Source of the DNA: Bacteroidales bacterium
Lineage (GTDB): Bacteria; Bacteroidota; Bacteroidia; Bacteroidales; UBA932
Assembly: GCA_017509375.1 (NCBI GenBank)
Contig: JAFWPT010000350.1
Coordinates: 1 to 17,224, forward strand
Direction of reading: 5' to 3'
DNA: 17,224 bases
Both the position numbers and the translations under genes were made by a program. Positions 1 to 6,687 of this stretch are shown piece by piece. The notes below the pieces were generated by a model. That model had not been told where the DNA came from and did no database searches. It saw only the letters and a program-made list of their open reading frames with translations. Each line of letters opens with the position of its first letter. The stretch's first letter is position 1.

Positions 1-75
1 ACCCCTGAGCGTCTTGAGCGTAAGAAGTACAACCCTTACCTTAAGAAGGTCACTGTTCACCGTGAAATCAAATAA
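1..75 (+). CDS. rpmG: 50S ribosomal protein bL33, C-terminal part
   Basis: This is the last 24 codons of ribosomal protein bL33 of the large subunit; the gene begins before the window. The visible residues contain the usual bL33 ending (ERKKYNPYLKKVTVHREIK, then TAA), which closely matches the conserved C-terminus of the family. The next gene starts 18 bases downstream, and in many Bacteroidetes rpmB, rpmG and a DUF4295 gene form one transcript, so it is probably cotranscribed with its neighbour and shares the terminator at 281-311. Truncated only by the window edge. Confidence 0.95.
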   Translation, partial: TPERLERKKYNPYLKKVTVHREIK

Positions 76-93
76 TTTATAGGAGACTGAATT

Positions 94-255
94 ATGGCAA
101 AGAAAGCCGTTGCAACCTTCGCAGCCAAGGCCGGTGCCAAGAGCATGGTCAAGTGCATCCGTATGGAGAAATCTCCCAAGACCGGCGCTTATGTTTTCAC
201 CGAGCAGCTGGTAGAGGCCGAAAAGGCCAAGGATTTCTTCGCAAACAAGAAGTAA
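94..255 (+). CDS. DUF4295 family small basic protein
   Basis: A 53-residue, lysine- and alanine-rich protein beginning MAKKAVATFAAKAG and ending FFANKK. Its size, basic character and position directly behind rpmG match the DUF4295 family, a Bacteroidetes-restricted small protein encoded in the rpmB-rpmG cluster. A ribosome-associated role is often assumed because of the neighbours, but nothing in the sequence proves it. The sequence AGGAGA lies 8 bases before the ATG, which would be an unusually good Shine-Dalgarno match for this phylum. The motif SMVKCIRMEKSPKTGAYVF is the conserved-looking core. A hairpin terminator follows 25 bases after the stop, so the transcript probably ends here. Confidence 0.88.
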   Translation: MAKKAVATFAAKAGAKSMVKCIRMEKSPKTGAYVFTEQLVEAEKAKDFFANKK

Positions 256-280
256 TCATTCCTGTTATTCTATAAGGCAG

Positions 281-311
281 AGCGGCCCCGGGGAATCCTG
301 GAGCCGCTTTT
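281..311 (+). terminator. Intrinsic terminator of the rpmG-DUF4295 transcript
   Basis: AGCGGC (281-286) pairs with GCCGCT (303-308). After a C/A mismatch two more pairs can form, and the stem is followed by TTTT. It lies 25 bases after the DUF4295 stop codon and faces the right way to end that transcript. Confidence 0.7.
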
Positions 312-471
312 CCGTTAGTTGTTGGATACCTCGAGCTATGTCCATTGGAGCTTGATGCAAATTCCTGCTGTTTGCTGATATTATGTCGGGACCGCTTTGT
401 CGCAAAAGTCATGGCCGGCGTTCTCCTGAGACTTGGGGCGTTGATTCTTCGCGGCACGGAAAGGTAGGACC

Positions 472-702
472 AGGAAGCAATCGCTGCAATCCGCTCCCAA
501 AACGGTGGTGAACTGGCATTTCAGGAGCGAATCGCCGTATTTCTCTCCCGAAACGGTAGAAAAGCGGCAATCCGGGAGCCAATCACTGCATTTCGCTCCC
601 GAAATGACAGAAAAGTGGCAATCCGGGAGCGAATCGCCGTATTTCTCTCCCGAAACGGCGGAAAAGCGGCATTTTGGGAGAGAATCGCCGCATTCCACTC
701 CC
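472..702. repeat. 51-bp tandem repeat block A (five units)
   Basis: The landmark CTCCC recurs at 494, 545, 596, 647 and 698, exactly 51 bases apart each time. A typical unit runs GGGAGCGAATCGCCGTATTT, then CTCTCCCGAAACGG, then a purine-rich piece ending GCGGCAATCC. The first unit is variant (CGCTGCAATCCGCTCCC, followed by AAAACGG). The last breaks off after CTCCCG into the tail at 703-785. GGGAG and CTCCC within a unit can pair, so each unit can fold. Confidence 0.93.
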
Positions 703-785
703 GTATAATGAGTCTAATGCCACGAGACGGACGTGAGACCTCCTTCATTGGTTTCGTGGCCGGCTAATGCGTAATTATCTCTCGT
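703..785. repeat. Tail module, copy 1 (follows repeat block A)
   Basis: An 83-base non-51-bp segment that recurs at 964-1046 with exactly the same length. It contains GCCACGA (719-725) and TCGTGGC (754-760), a 7-bp inverted repeat, around GACGGACGTGAGACC, and ends in AATTATCTCTCGT. Confidence 0.88.
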
Positions 786-963
786 TTGCGGATCACTGCA
801 TTCCGCTCCCAAAACGGCAGAAGAACGGCAATCCGGGAGAGAATCGCCGCATTTCTCTCCCGAAACGGTAGAAAAGCGGCAATCCGGGAGCGAATCGCCG
901 CGTTCCACTCCCGAAACAGCGGAAGAACGGCAATCCGGGAGCGAATCATCATATTCCGCTCCC
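784..963. repeat. 51-bp tandem repeat block B (four units)
   Basis: CTCCC recurs at 806, 857, 908 and 959, again exactly 51 bases apart. The first unit (CACTGCATTCCGCTCCC, then AAAACGG) resembles the first unit of block A, and the last ends in CTCCCGAATAAT just as block A ends in CTCCCGTATAAT. Blocks therefore have distinct first, internal and last units. The strongest hairpin is at 835-861: GGGAGAGAA pairs perfectly with TTCTCTCCC across a 9-base loop. Confidence 0.93.
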
Positions 964-1046
964 GAATAATAGGTCTATTGCCATGAGACGGGCGTGAGAC
1001 CACCTTCATTGGTTTCGTGGCTGGATATTTCGAAATTATCTCTCGT
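964..1046. repeat. Tail module, copy 2 (follows repeat block B)
   Basis: Aligns without gaps with 703-785, offset 261 bases. It shares GAGACGG-CGTGAGACC, CCTTCATTGGTTTCGTGGC and ATTATCTCTCGT. The inverted repeat is kept with one G-T pair (GCCATGA at 980-986 against TCGTGGC). Confidence 0.88.
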
Positions 1047-1051
1047 ATTAA

Positions 1052-1090
1052 GCCACGAAATGGACGTAATCCTTCCGTCATCCGTCTCGA
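1052..1090. repeat. Diverged partial third copy of the tail module
   Basis: Begins GCCACGAAATGGACGTAATCC and continues with TTCCGTCAT and GTCTCGAG. With a few mismatches this follows the order of the tail modules from their GCCACGA onward. It has no 51-bp units next to it and lies 72 bases after the matching point of copy 2. Confidence 0.5.
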
Positions 1091-1232
1091 GATAGATAGT
1101 TGCTTTCGCCGGCAGGAGCGGAGTGGCAGCGGGGAGAAGTGAAGACTTCTGCTATTAATGTCTTCGGCACCCGAAGGGGAGCTGTCCGAACTGTCCGAAC
1201 CGTACGAACCGTTGCCGGCCTTGCTTTTCCGT

Positions 1233-1250
1233 CTTACCCGCACGGGTAAG
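1233..1250. other. Perfect short palindromic hairpin over the lipoprotein stop codon
   Basis: CTTACCCG (1233-1240) and CGGGTAAG (1243-1250) form a perfect 8-bp stem with a 2-base gap. The TAA of the minus-strand lipoprotein gene is inside the stem. There is no T-run on the minus strand behind it, so it is a weak terminator at best. Confidence 0.5.
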
Positions 1251-3276
1251 GTCCGTGGATTTCCGTAATGCGGTATTCGAAGTCGGAGTCGTCCAGTACG
1301 AACACATAGTACTGCCCGCCTCCCGGCTCGACGCGTATAACCACGTGGCCTCCCCTGGCCAGGAAGCTGCCTGCATCTATGCCCTGGGCTCCAAGGATGG
1401 GGATAATGTATCCGGACAGGTTGGTGGCAAATATCTTCACGTCCTTATTGGCCGCATATACCCTTTTGAGCGTGGCATAGTTGGGCTGGTTCTTGGTCCA
1501 TACGCCTATCACGTAACTGTCTGGTTTCAGGGCGTTCAGCAGGGCGGAGCTGTTGGTGTTGCTGGTACTGTGGTGGCAGGCTTTCATCGCCTCCACCTTG
1601 CCAACGACCTTGGATATGGGCTGTTCGATATCTTTCCAGCTGAAAATCCCCTTGTCGTTGTACTGTATATCACCCCCGGCGAACCAGTCGAATTTGCCGT
1701 AACTGAGGGTAAACACGCAGGACAATACATTCTCGTTGATATCCCAGGTCTCCACGTTGGCAAGGCAATCGGCGGCTGACGGCAGGTAAGTGGTATTCAC
1801 GGAGTTGCCCTTGCCGGTCCAGACGTCGCCATTGGCGGCTATTCCGCGCACGGAGAACTCCGGATACTGATTTGGCTTGTGCTTGAGCACTATCTGGCCG
1901 GTATTCCCAATTGACAGACTTTCCCGTATGGTTCCGTTGGCGCGTCTGGTCCAGTCTATGAAGTTGAGGTAGTTCTGCCTGCGGCTCTGCCCGGAGCTCC
2001 ACACGTTCGACGCCCGATTGTCCCAATCGCCCCGGTCTATCAGCTTCGTAATGGGGAATGCCATACCTACCTCCGGCAGGCCGTTCAGCAGGAAGCCTCC
2101 TTTGTTGATATCCACCGTGGAAACAGGATTGCCGTTTTTGTCCACCGCTTTCCAGCCGTATTTTGCGTGGGACTTGGTGAACGACCCCATATGGTCGCTG
2201 TGGTAGTGGGAAAGCAGGAAGTAGTCGATGTGATTGTCCGATATGGCGGGCATATAGCGTTGCAGGTAGCGGTTGATTACGGTGCCGCTGGAATAGTCCG
2301 GCGACGGCTTGGAGTAGATGCCTGAGCCCTCTGAACCTTGTATCTCGAACTCGGCGCCCCCGGCAGCGTCCACCAGCATGTTGGTACCGTCCGGGAAGAT
2401 GTAGAAGAACGCCTCTCCTCGTCCGCCGTTTATACTGTGGATGTCCAGCCAGCCTTCTTCCCACAGGGGCAGGGGCTCTCCAACAACGGCGGTGACCGGA
2501 TTGTCGGACTTATCTTCAAAGGCGTCCAGGGCGGTTTCCCTTCCCCGCCTGACGTCCACTTTATCCGTTACTATAAGCTCGTTGGTAGCTCCCCCGGCAT
2601 CCGTCAGCAGTATGGTGATTCCCTTGTCGAAACTGGTTTCGGGCAGCAGGAAACGAACCGTAACGGCATCTTGACCCGGATTGAGGACAGGGGAGAATAC
2701 CATAGTTACCGAGGAGGACGCGCCGGAAGCCGGGATATTGACTGACGGGATGCCGTCGCCGTCGAATTTGACCACAGCCCGGCCGGCCAGCGCTTCGTTT
2801 CCGTTGCCCTGCAGCGAGATTCTGGAAATGCTGCCGGAACCGCTAATCGTTACATCCAGGGCCCCGAAAATGTGCCTGAACAGGAATTCGGCATCTTTGG
2901 AACAAGCTGCAAGCATAGGGCGCACCGGGTAATTGCAAAAAGCCGGAATGTCAAAGTACAGGGCTCCCTCGCCGGTGCAGACGTTGGATGCAGCCCAAGG
3001 GAAAAGCGCATAATTGCCGGATAAAGAGGCGCTCCCGTCTTCCCCGGAGCTGTATTTGAACTCGGTGCGGCTCTGCCCGCCGCCAGGGCAGGTGAAGGCC
3101 TTGTTGCCCGAGTTGCAGTTGAATACGGATATCATATCTCCAGCTTGCCATTCGAATGCAGGAGTACTGTCGGCAAGGGTGCATACAACGGTGTTAAGCC
3201 TCCCGTTTTGTTCTCGCTCGCAGGAAAGGATGCAAAGCAGGATCGCTGTAAAGAATATAGTTCGATTTTTTCGCAT
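1234..3276 (-). CDS. Lipoprotein: fimbrillin-like N-terminus fused to an MBL-fold hydrolase domain
   Basis: A 680-residue exported protein. Residues 1-19 are a lipoprotein signal ending ILSC (Cys19). Residues about 30-250 resemble the fimbrillin/Mfa-like lipoproteins of Bacteroidales: FEWQAGDMISVF near the start, NYALFPW, a proline-methionine before the central FRHIFGALDVTISG, then LQGNGNEALAG. From about residue 275 the chain becomes a metallo-beta-lactamase fold: FPDGTNMLVDAAG (295-306), the metal motif SHYHSDH (H357, H359, D361, H362), FAGGDI (D536) and KACHHS (H568/H569). That pattern is closest to the ComEC-like MBL branch. The substrate is unknown; a surface-attached or periplasmic hydrolase is likely. 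The start is fixed by the signal peptide and a TATCTTTG box 7 bases upstream. It interrupts the usual DUF4295-to-ftsY neighbourhood. Confidence 0.85.
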   Translation of the reverse strand: MRKNRTIFFTAILLCILSCEREQNGRLNTVVCTLADSTPAFEWQAGDMISVFNCNSGNKAFTCPGGGQSRTEFKYSSGEDGSASLSGNYALFPWAASNVCTGEGALYFDIPAFCNYPVRPMLAACSKDAEFLFRHIFGALDVTISGSGSISRISLQGNGNEALAGRAVVKFDGDGIPSVNIPASGASSSVTMVFSPVLNPGQDAVTVRFLLPETSFDKGITILLTDAGGATNELIVTDKVDVRRGRETALDAFEDKSDNPVTAVVGEPLPLWEEGWLDIHSINGGRGEAFFYIFPDGTNMLVDAAGGAEFEIQGSEGSGIYSKPSPDYSSGTVINRYLQRYMPAISDNHIDYFLLSHYHSDHMGSFTKSHAKYGWKAVDKNGNPVSTVDINKGGFLLNGLPEVGMAFPITKLIDRGDWDNRASNVWSSGQSRRQNYLNFIDWTRRANGTIRESLSIGNTGQIVLKHKPNQYPEFSVRGIAANGDVWTGKGNSVNTTYLPSAADCLANVETWDINENVLSCVFTLSYGKFDWFAGGDIQYNDKGIFSWKDIEQPISKVVGKVEAMKACHHSTSNTNSSALLNALKPDSYVIGVWTKNQPNYATLKRVYAANKDVKIFATNLSGYIIPILGAQGIDAGSFLARGGHVVIRVEPGGGQYYVFVLDDSDFEYRITEIHGPYPCG

Positions 3277-3283
3277 ACTTTGT

Positions 3284-3291
3284 CAAAGATA
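3284..3291 (-). promoter_or_regulatory. Bacteroidetes -7 box for the MBL lipoprotein
   Basis: On the minus strand this reads TATCTTTG, matching TAnnTTTG. It ends only 7 bases before the ATG, so transcription would begin at or next to the start codon. No TTTG is seen at the expected distance upstream, so the call rests on the -7 box alone. Confidence 0.5.
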
Positions 3292-3329
3292 ATCTATTTC
3301 CGGCAAAAGTGTACGGGAAAGCGCTACAG

Positions 3330-3361
3330 TTTGTGATTATTGAAAAAAATCGGTACATTTG
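3330..3361 (+). promoter_or_regulatory. Bacteroidetes-type promoter of the ftsY operon
   Basis: TTTG (3330-3333), a 20-base spacer, then TACATTTG (3354-3361): both elements and the spacing match the sigma-ABfr consensus (TTTG, 19-21 bases, TAnnTTTG). Only 6 bases separate the -7 box from the ftsY ATG, implying a leaderless or nearly leaderless mRNA. Confidence 0.75.
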
Positions 3362-3367
3362 TAAGTT

Positions 3368-4249
3368 ATGGCATTTAGTTTCTTTCAGAAGATAGGCAGG
3401 GCCATCGCCGGCCGCTCCAGAGTGGATGACGATACCCTCGACGCAATAGAGGAGGCACTTGTCGAATCCGATATGGGTGTGGACACCACGCTCAAGGTCA
3501 TCGACAGGCTGGAGGAGCGGGCCCAGCGCGACAAATATATGAGCCAGGACGAACTCCGCGGCATGCTCCGCGAAGAGATATCCGCCCTCATCCCAGATAC
3601 CCCGGCAGGTCCCGAACTGGCCGGCAAGCCCCATATCATCCTGGTAGTGGGCGTAAACGGAGTAGGGAAGACCACTACCATCGGCAAGCTGGCCAATTAC
3701 TGGCGCAGGCAGGGGAAACGTGTCCTCCTGGGGGCCGCCGATACCTTCCGCGCAGCAGCCGTTGACCAGCTGGATATTTGGGCCGGGCGCGCGGGAGTCG
3801 AGATAGTGAAACAGCAGATGGGCTCCGACCCTGCCGCCGTCGCTTTCGATACCGCAAAATCAGCCGTTGCCAGAGGCTCGGACGTGGTGCTCATAGATAC
3901 CGCCGGGCGCCTTCACAACCGTGTGGACCTTATGAACGAGCTTACCAAGATACGTAATTCCGTGCGTAAGGTGGTTCCCGACGGCCCCCACGAAGTGTTG
4001 CTCGTGCTCGACGCCAGCACTGGGCAGAACGCTTTCGCACAGGCAAAAGAGTTCGCCCGCGCAACCGACATCACCGGACTGGTAGTTACCAAGCTTGACG
4101 GTACAGCCAAGGGGGGTGTGGTGGTAGGCGTCAGCGACCAGTTCAACATCCCTGTCCGCTTCATAGGGGTAGGCGAAAAAATAGAAGATATCAAGCCGTT
4201 CGACAAGGAGTCATTTGTGGCGGCGCTATTTAATCCAGAAGATATATGA
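3368..4249 (+). CDS. ftsY: Signal recognition particle receptor FtsY
   Basis: GTPase that docks the SRP (Ffh-4.5S RNA) with ribosome-nascent chains at the inner membrane for co-translational insertion. All 293 residues fit the short form made of N and G domains. The acidic A domain found in E. coli is absent, as is common in this phylum. The N domain is residues 1-85; MAFSFFQKIGRAIAG can form the membrane-binding amphipathic start. G-domain motifs are GVNGVGKT (95-102), DTFRAAAVDQL (125-135, SRP-GTPase insertion box), DTAGR (177-181), TKLDGTAKGG (241-250) and GVGE (267-270). It is the first gene of the operon; its stop overlaps the pheT start by 4 bases (ATGA), suggesting translational coupling. 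Confidence 0.97.
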   Translation: MAFSFFQKIGRAIAGRSRVDDDTLDAIEEALVESDMGVDTTLKVIDRLEERAQRDKYMSQDELRGMLREEISALIPDTPAGPELAGKPHIILVVGVNGVGKTTTIGKLANYWRRQGKRVLLGAADTFRAAAVDQLDIWAGRAGVEIVKQQMGSDPAAVAFDTAKSAVARGSDVVLIDTAGRLHNRVDLMNELTKIRNSVRKVVPDGPHEVLLVLDASTGQNAFAQAKEFARATDITGLVVTKLDGTAKGGVVVGVSDQFNIPVRFIGVGEKIEDIKPFDKESFVAALFNPEDI

Positions 4250-6687
4250 AACTCAGTTACAGTTGGTTAAAGGATTATTTGAAGTGTGAGCTCACTCCTG
4301 CCCAGGTGGCGGAGGCCATGACTTCCATCGGTATAGAAGTAGATGCTCTCGAAGAAAGCGAGGCCGTACCCGGCGGTCTTGCAGGAGTGGTGGTTGCCGA
4401 GGTGCTCACTTGCGAACCGCATCCGGACAGCGACCATCTCCACGTCACTACCGTCAATACCGGTGCAGGAGAGCCAGTTACAGTTGTGTGCGGAGCGCCC
4501 AACGTGGCTGCGGGGCAGAAAGTCCTGCTGGCCCAGATTGGCACTGTGCTGCCAGGTGACTTCAAGATCAAGAAGTCCAAGATTCGCGGGATTGAGTCCT
4601 TCGGCATGATATGCGCGGAGGACGAGCTTGGCATAGGCACCAGCCATGAAGGTATCATGGTGCTGCCTCAGGATGCCGTCGTAGGCACGCCGGCCAAGGA
4701 TTACCTGCATCTGGAGACCGAAGCTGTCATAGAGTATGAAATAACGGCAAACCGGGTGGATGCCGCCTCCCATTGGGGCGTTGCAAGAGATTTGTACGCA
4801 TGGTGCAAACTGAATAATGTCCCTTGCGACCTTAAATTGCCGGAGGCCCCGGAGACTGTAAGCGGTAAGGGTGATGGTATCGAGGTAGAAGTCGAAGACC
4901 CTTCCGGCGCTCCGCGTTACTGCGGCGTCACCATCCGCGGCATCAAGGTCGGACCGTCGCCCGAATGGCTACAGAAACGCTTGATGAGCATCGGCAGCCA
5001 TCCCATCAACAACATAGTGGACATCTCTAACTTCATTCTGTTCGAGCTTGGCCAGCCGCTCCACACCTTCGATGCGGGCAAGATACGCGGAGGCCGCGTA
5101 ATCGTACGCCGTGCCGCTGAAGGCGAGCCCATCAAGACTCTCGACGGCATCGAACGCAAGCTTCACGCCTCCGACGTGGTAATTGCCGACACCGTCGGCC
5201 CTATGTGCATCGCGGGAGTGTTCGGAGGCGAGGACAGCGGCGTCACCGACAGTACCGTGGACGTGTTCGTAGAGAGCGCCTACTTCGATCCTGCCTCCAT
5301 ACGCAAGACCTCCAAGAGCCAGACTCTGCAGACCGACGCTTCCTTCCGCTTCGAGCGCGGTGCAGATCCCTTCATGCAGCCCTACGCCCTCAGGCGTGCC
5401 GTACAGCTTATTCTGGACTGTGCCGGCGGCGAAGTTTGCGGGGAGCCTGTGGACATCTGCCCAAAGCGTCCTGAGCGCAAGCGTATCGAGCTGGATTACA
5501 ATCGCATGCGCAGTTTTATCGGAAAGGCAATCAGCAACGCGGAGATGGAGGCTATACTCGAGTCGCTGTGTTACACCTTCGAGAGCCGCGGAGACAACTG
5601 TGCTACGGTGCTCGCTCCCTCCTATATGGTAGATGTTTACCGCGAATGCGATGTGGTGGAAGAAATACTGCGTATCTACGGCTACAACAACATAGACTTG
5701 CCGTCACGGATGAAGATGTCCGTGGCCCCCACTCCGGATCCGGACCCTGAAGCACTCCGCAACAGTATCTCCAACTTCCTGGCTGCCAACGGTTTCACGG
5801 AGATAATGAACAACTCCCTTACCAAGAAGGACTACTACACCCAGCTTGGCACTTACCCGGCCGGCGCTTGCGTTGAGATCGTAAATCCGCTCAGCCAGGA
5901 CCTGAACGTTATGCGCCAGACCTTGCTCCTTGGAGCACTGGAGGTCGTGGCGTACAATTTCAACCGTCAGGCAGGCTCGCTGAAGATGTTTGAATACGGT
6001 AACGTGTACCGCAAGCTCGAAGGCAAGGACCCCACCAAACTGGAGGCTTACGAGGAGCACAGCTGCTTCTGTCTCACGCTGGCAGGTACCCCGGAGAAAT
6101 CCTGGAAGGCGGCTCCTGCAAAGAGCGACTTCTTCCAGCTCAAAGGCTACGTGGACCTGCTCCTGCGCCGCTACGGGGCAGATATTTACCAGATGTGGGC
6201 TGAACCTGCCCCCGCTGACTTGTTCTCCGACGGAGTGAGTTACAAACTGCCCGGCAAGGGCCATACTCTGGTGAGCATGGGTATAGTCAATCCTGCACTT
6301 TGCCGTAAGTTCGGCATTAAGCAGCAAGTGCTTGCCGCAGAAATTTCCTGGCCGGTCTTGCTGGAACTGGTTTCCCGTGACAAGGTCAGCTTCAGCGAGC
6401 TGCCCAAGTTCCCCGAGGTAAGGCGCGACCTGGCACTGCTGCTGGATGAGCAGGTGAGCTATGCAGACTTGCGTGCCGCCGCATTCAAGCAGGCCCGCAA
6501 GCTCCTGAAGCAGGTGGGATTGTTCGATGTTTACCGCGGCGACAAGATTCCCGCCGGCAAGAAGCAGTATGCGCTGAGCTTCGTCATCCGCGACGATGAG
6601 AGGACGCTCACCGACCAGGATACCGAGCGCCTGATGGACAGGCTGCTCCAGATGTTCCGCAACGACTTCGGGGCCGAACTCAGGTAA
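4246..6687 (+). CDS. pheT: Phenylalanine-tRNA ligase beta subunit
   Basis: Beta subunit of the alpha2-beta2 phenylalanyl-tRNA synthetase, which charges tRNA-Phe in the cytoplasm; the beta chain binds tRNA and edits mischarged Tyr-tRNA. At 813 residues it is full length. Recognisable parts in order: the EMAP/OB-like tRNA-binding domain at about 40-150 (PHPDSDHLHVTTV, VVCGAPNV), the B3/B4 editing region (SHPINNIVDISNFILFELG, DASFRFERG), the B5 domain (about 405-480), the catalytic-like core, and the C-terminal anticodon-binding FDX-ACB domain (from PKFPEVRRDLALLLDE to the end). It overlaps ftsY by 4 bases, and its TAA shares one base with the next ATG. pheS is not in the window; the two subunit genes are commonly unlinked in Bacteroidetes. 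Confidence 0.97.
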   Translation: MKLSYSWLKDYLKCELTPAQVAEAMTSIGIEVDALEESEAVPGGLAGVVVAEVLTCEPHPDSDHLHVTTVNTGAGEPVTVVCGAPNVAAGQKVLLAQIGTVLPGDFKIKKSKIRGIESFGMICAEDELGIGTSHEGIMVLPQDAVVGTPAKDYLHLETEAVIEYEITANRVDAASHWGVARDLYAWCKLNNVPCDLKLPEAPETVSGKGDGIEVEVEDPSGAPRYCGVTIRGIKVGPSPEWLQKRLMSIGSHPINNIVDISNFILFELGQPLHTFDAGKIRGGRVIVRRAAEGEPIKTLDGIERKLHASDVVIADTVGPMCIAGVFGGEDSGVTDSTVDVFVESAYFDPASIRKTSKSQTLQTDASFRFERGADPFMQPYALRRAVQLILDCAGGEVCGEPVDICPKRPERKRIELDYNRMRSFIGKAISNAEMEAILESLCYTFESRGDNCATVLAPSYMVDVYRECDVVEEILRIYGYNNIDLPSRMKMSVAPTPDPDPEALRNSISNFLAANGFTEIMNNSLTKKDYYTQLGTYPAGACVEIVNPLSQDLNVMRQTLLLGALEVVAYNFNRQAGSLKMFEYGNVYRKLEGKDPTKLEAYEEHSCFCLTLAGTPEKSWKAAPAKSDFFQLKGYVDLLLRRYGADIYQMWAEPAPADLFSDGVSYKLPGKGHTLVSMGIVNPALCRKFGIKQQVLAAEISWPVLLELVSRDKVSFSELPKFPEVRRDLALLLDEQVSYADLRAAAFKQARKLLKQVGLFDVYRGDKIPAGKKQYALSFVIRDDERTLTDQDTERLMDRLLQMFRNDFGAELR

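Larger units (their letters stand above)
312..1233. other. Gene-free repeat island between DUF4295 and the MBL lipoprotein
   Basis: About 920 bases without a credible gene. Several frames on both strands stay open, but only because the 51-bp repeat is a multiple of three and lacks stops in several frames; there is no consistent start, signal peptide or known domain. The stretch holds two 51-bp repeat blocks, their tails, and a short run of 9-bp repeats (CTGTCCGAA at 1182-1190 and 1191-1199, then CCGTACGAA at 1200-1208). I see no promoter or RNA gene in 312-471. Confidence 0.75.

Noticed and set aside
381..748. Overlapping open frames on both strands giving 17-residue peptide repeats (for example GDSLPDCRFSTVSGEKY)
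   Set aside because: A 51-bp repeat keeps any stop-free frame open, so repeats appear in several frames at once. No signal peptide, promoter or known domain supports one frame over another.
472..963. Possible CRISPR array in the 51-bp repeat region
   Set aside because: The whole 51-base unit is repeated with no unique spacers, units diverge gradually, and no cas genes are present.
764..1243. Minus-strand open frame of 159 codons starting just at the end of the MBL lipoprotein gene
   Set aside because: It runs through both repeat block B and non-repeat DNA, overlaps the lipoprotein stop, is of low complexity and basic, and has no recognisable domain.
1670..2464. Minus-strand open frame of 264 codons
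   Set aside because: It lies entirely inside the MBL lipoprotein gene in another frame and translates to an Arg/Gln/Pro-rich sequence typical of a GC-rich shadow frame.
5704..6327. Minus-strand open frame of 207 codons
   Set aside because: It is antisense to pheT, whose family match is unambiguous over this stretch.
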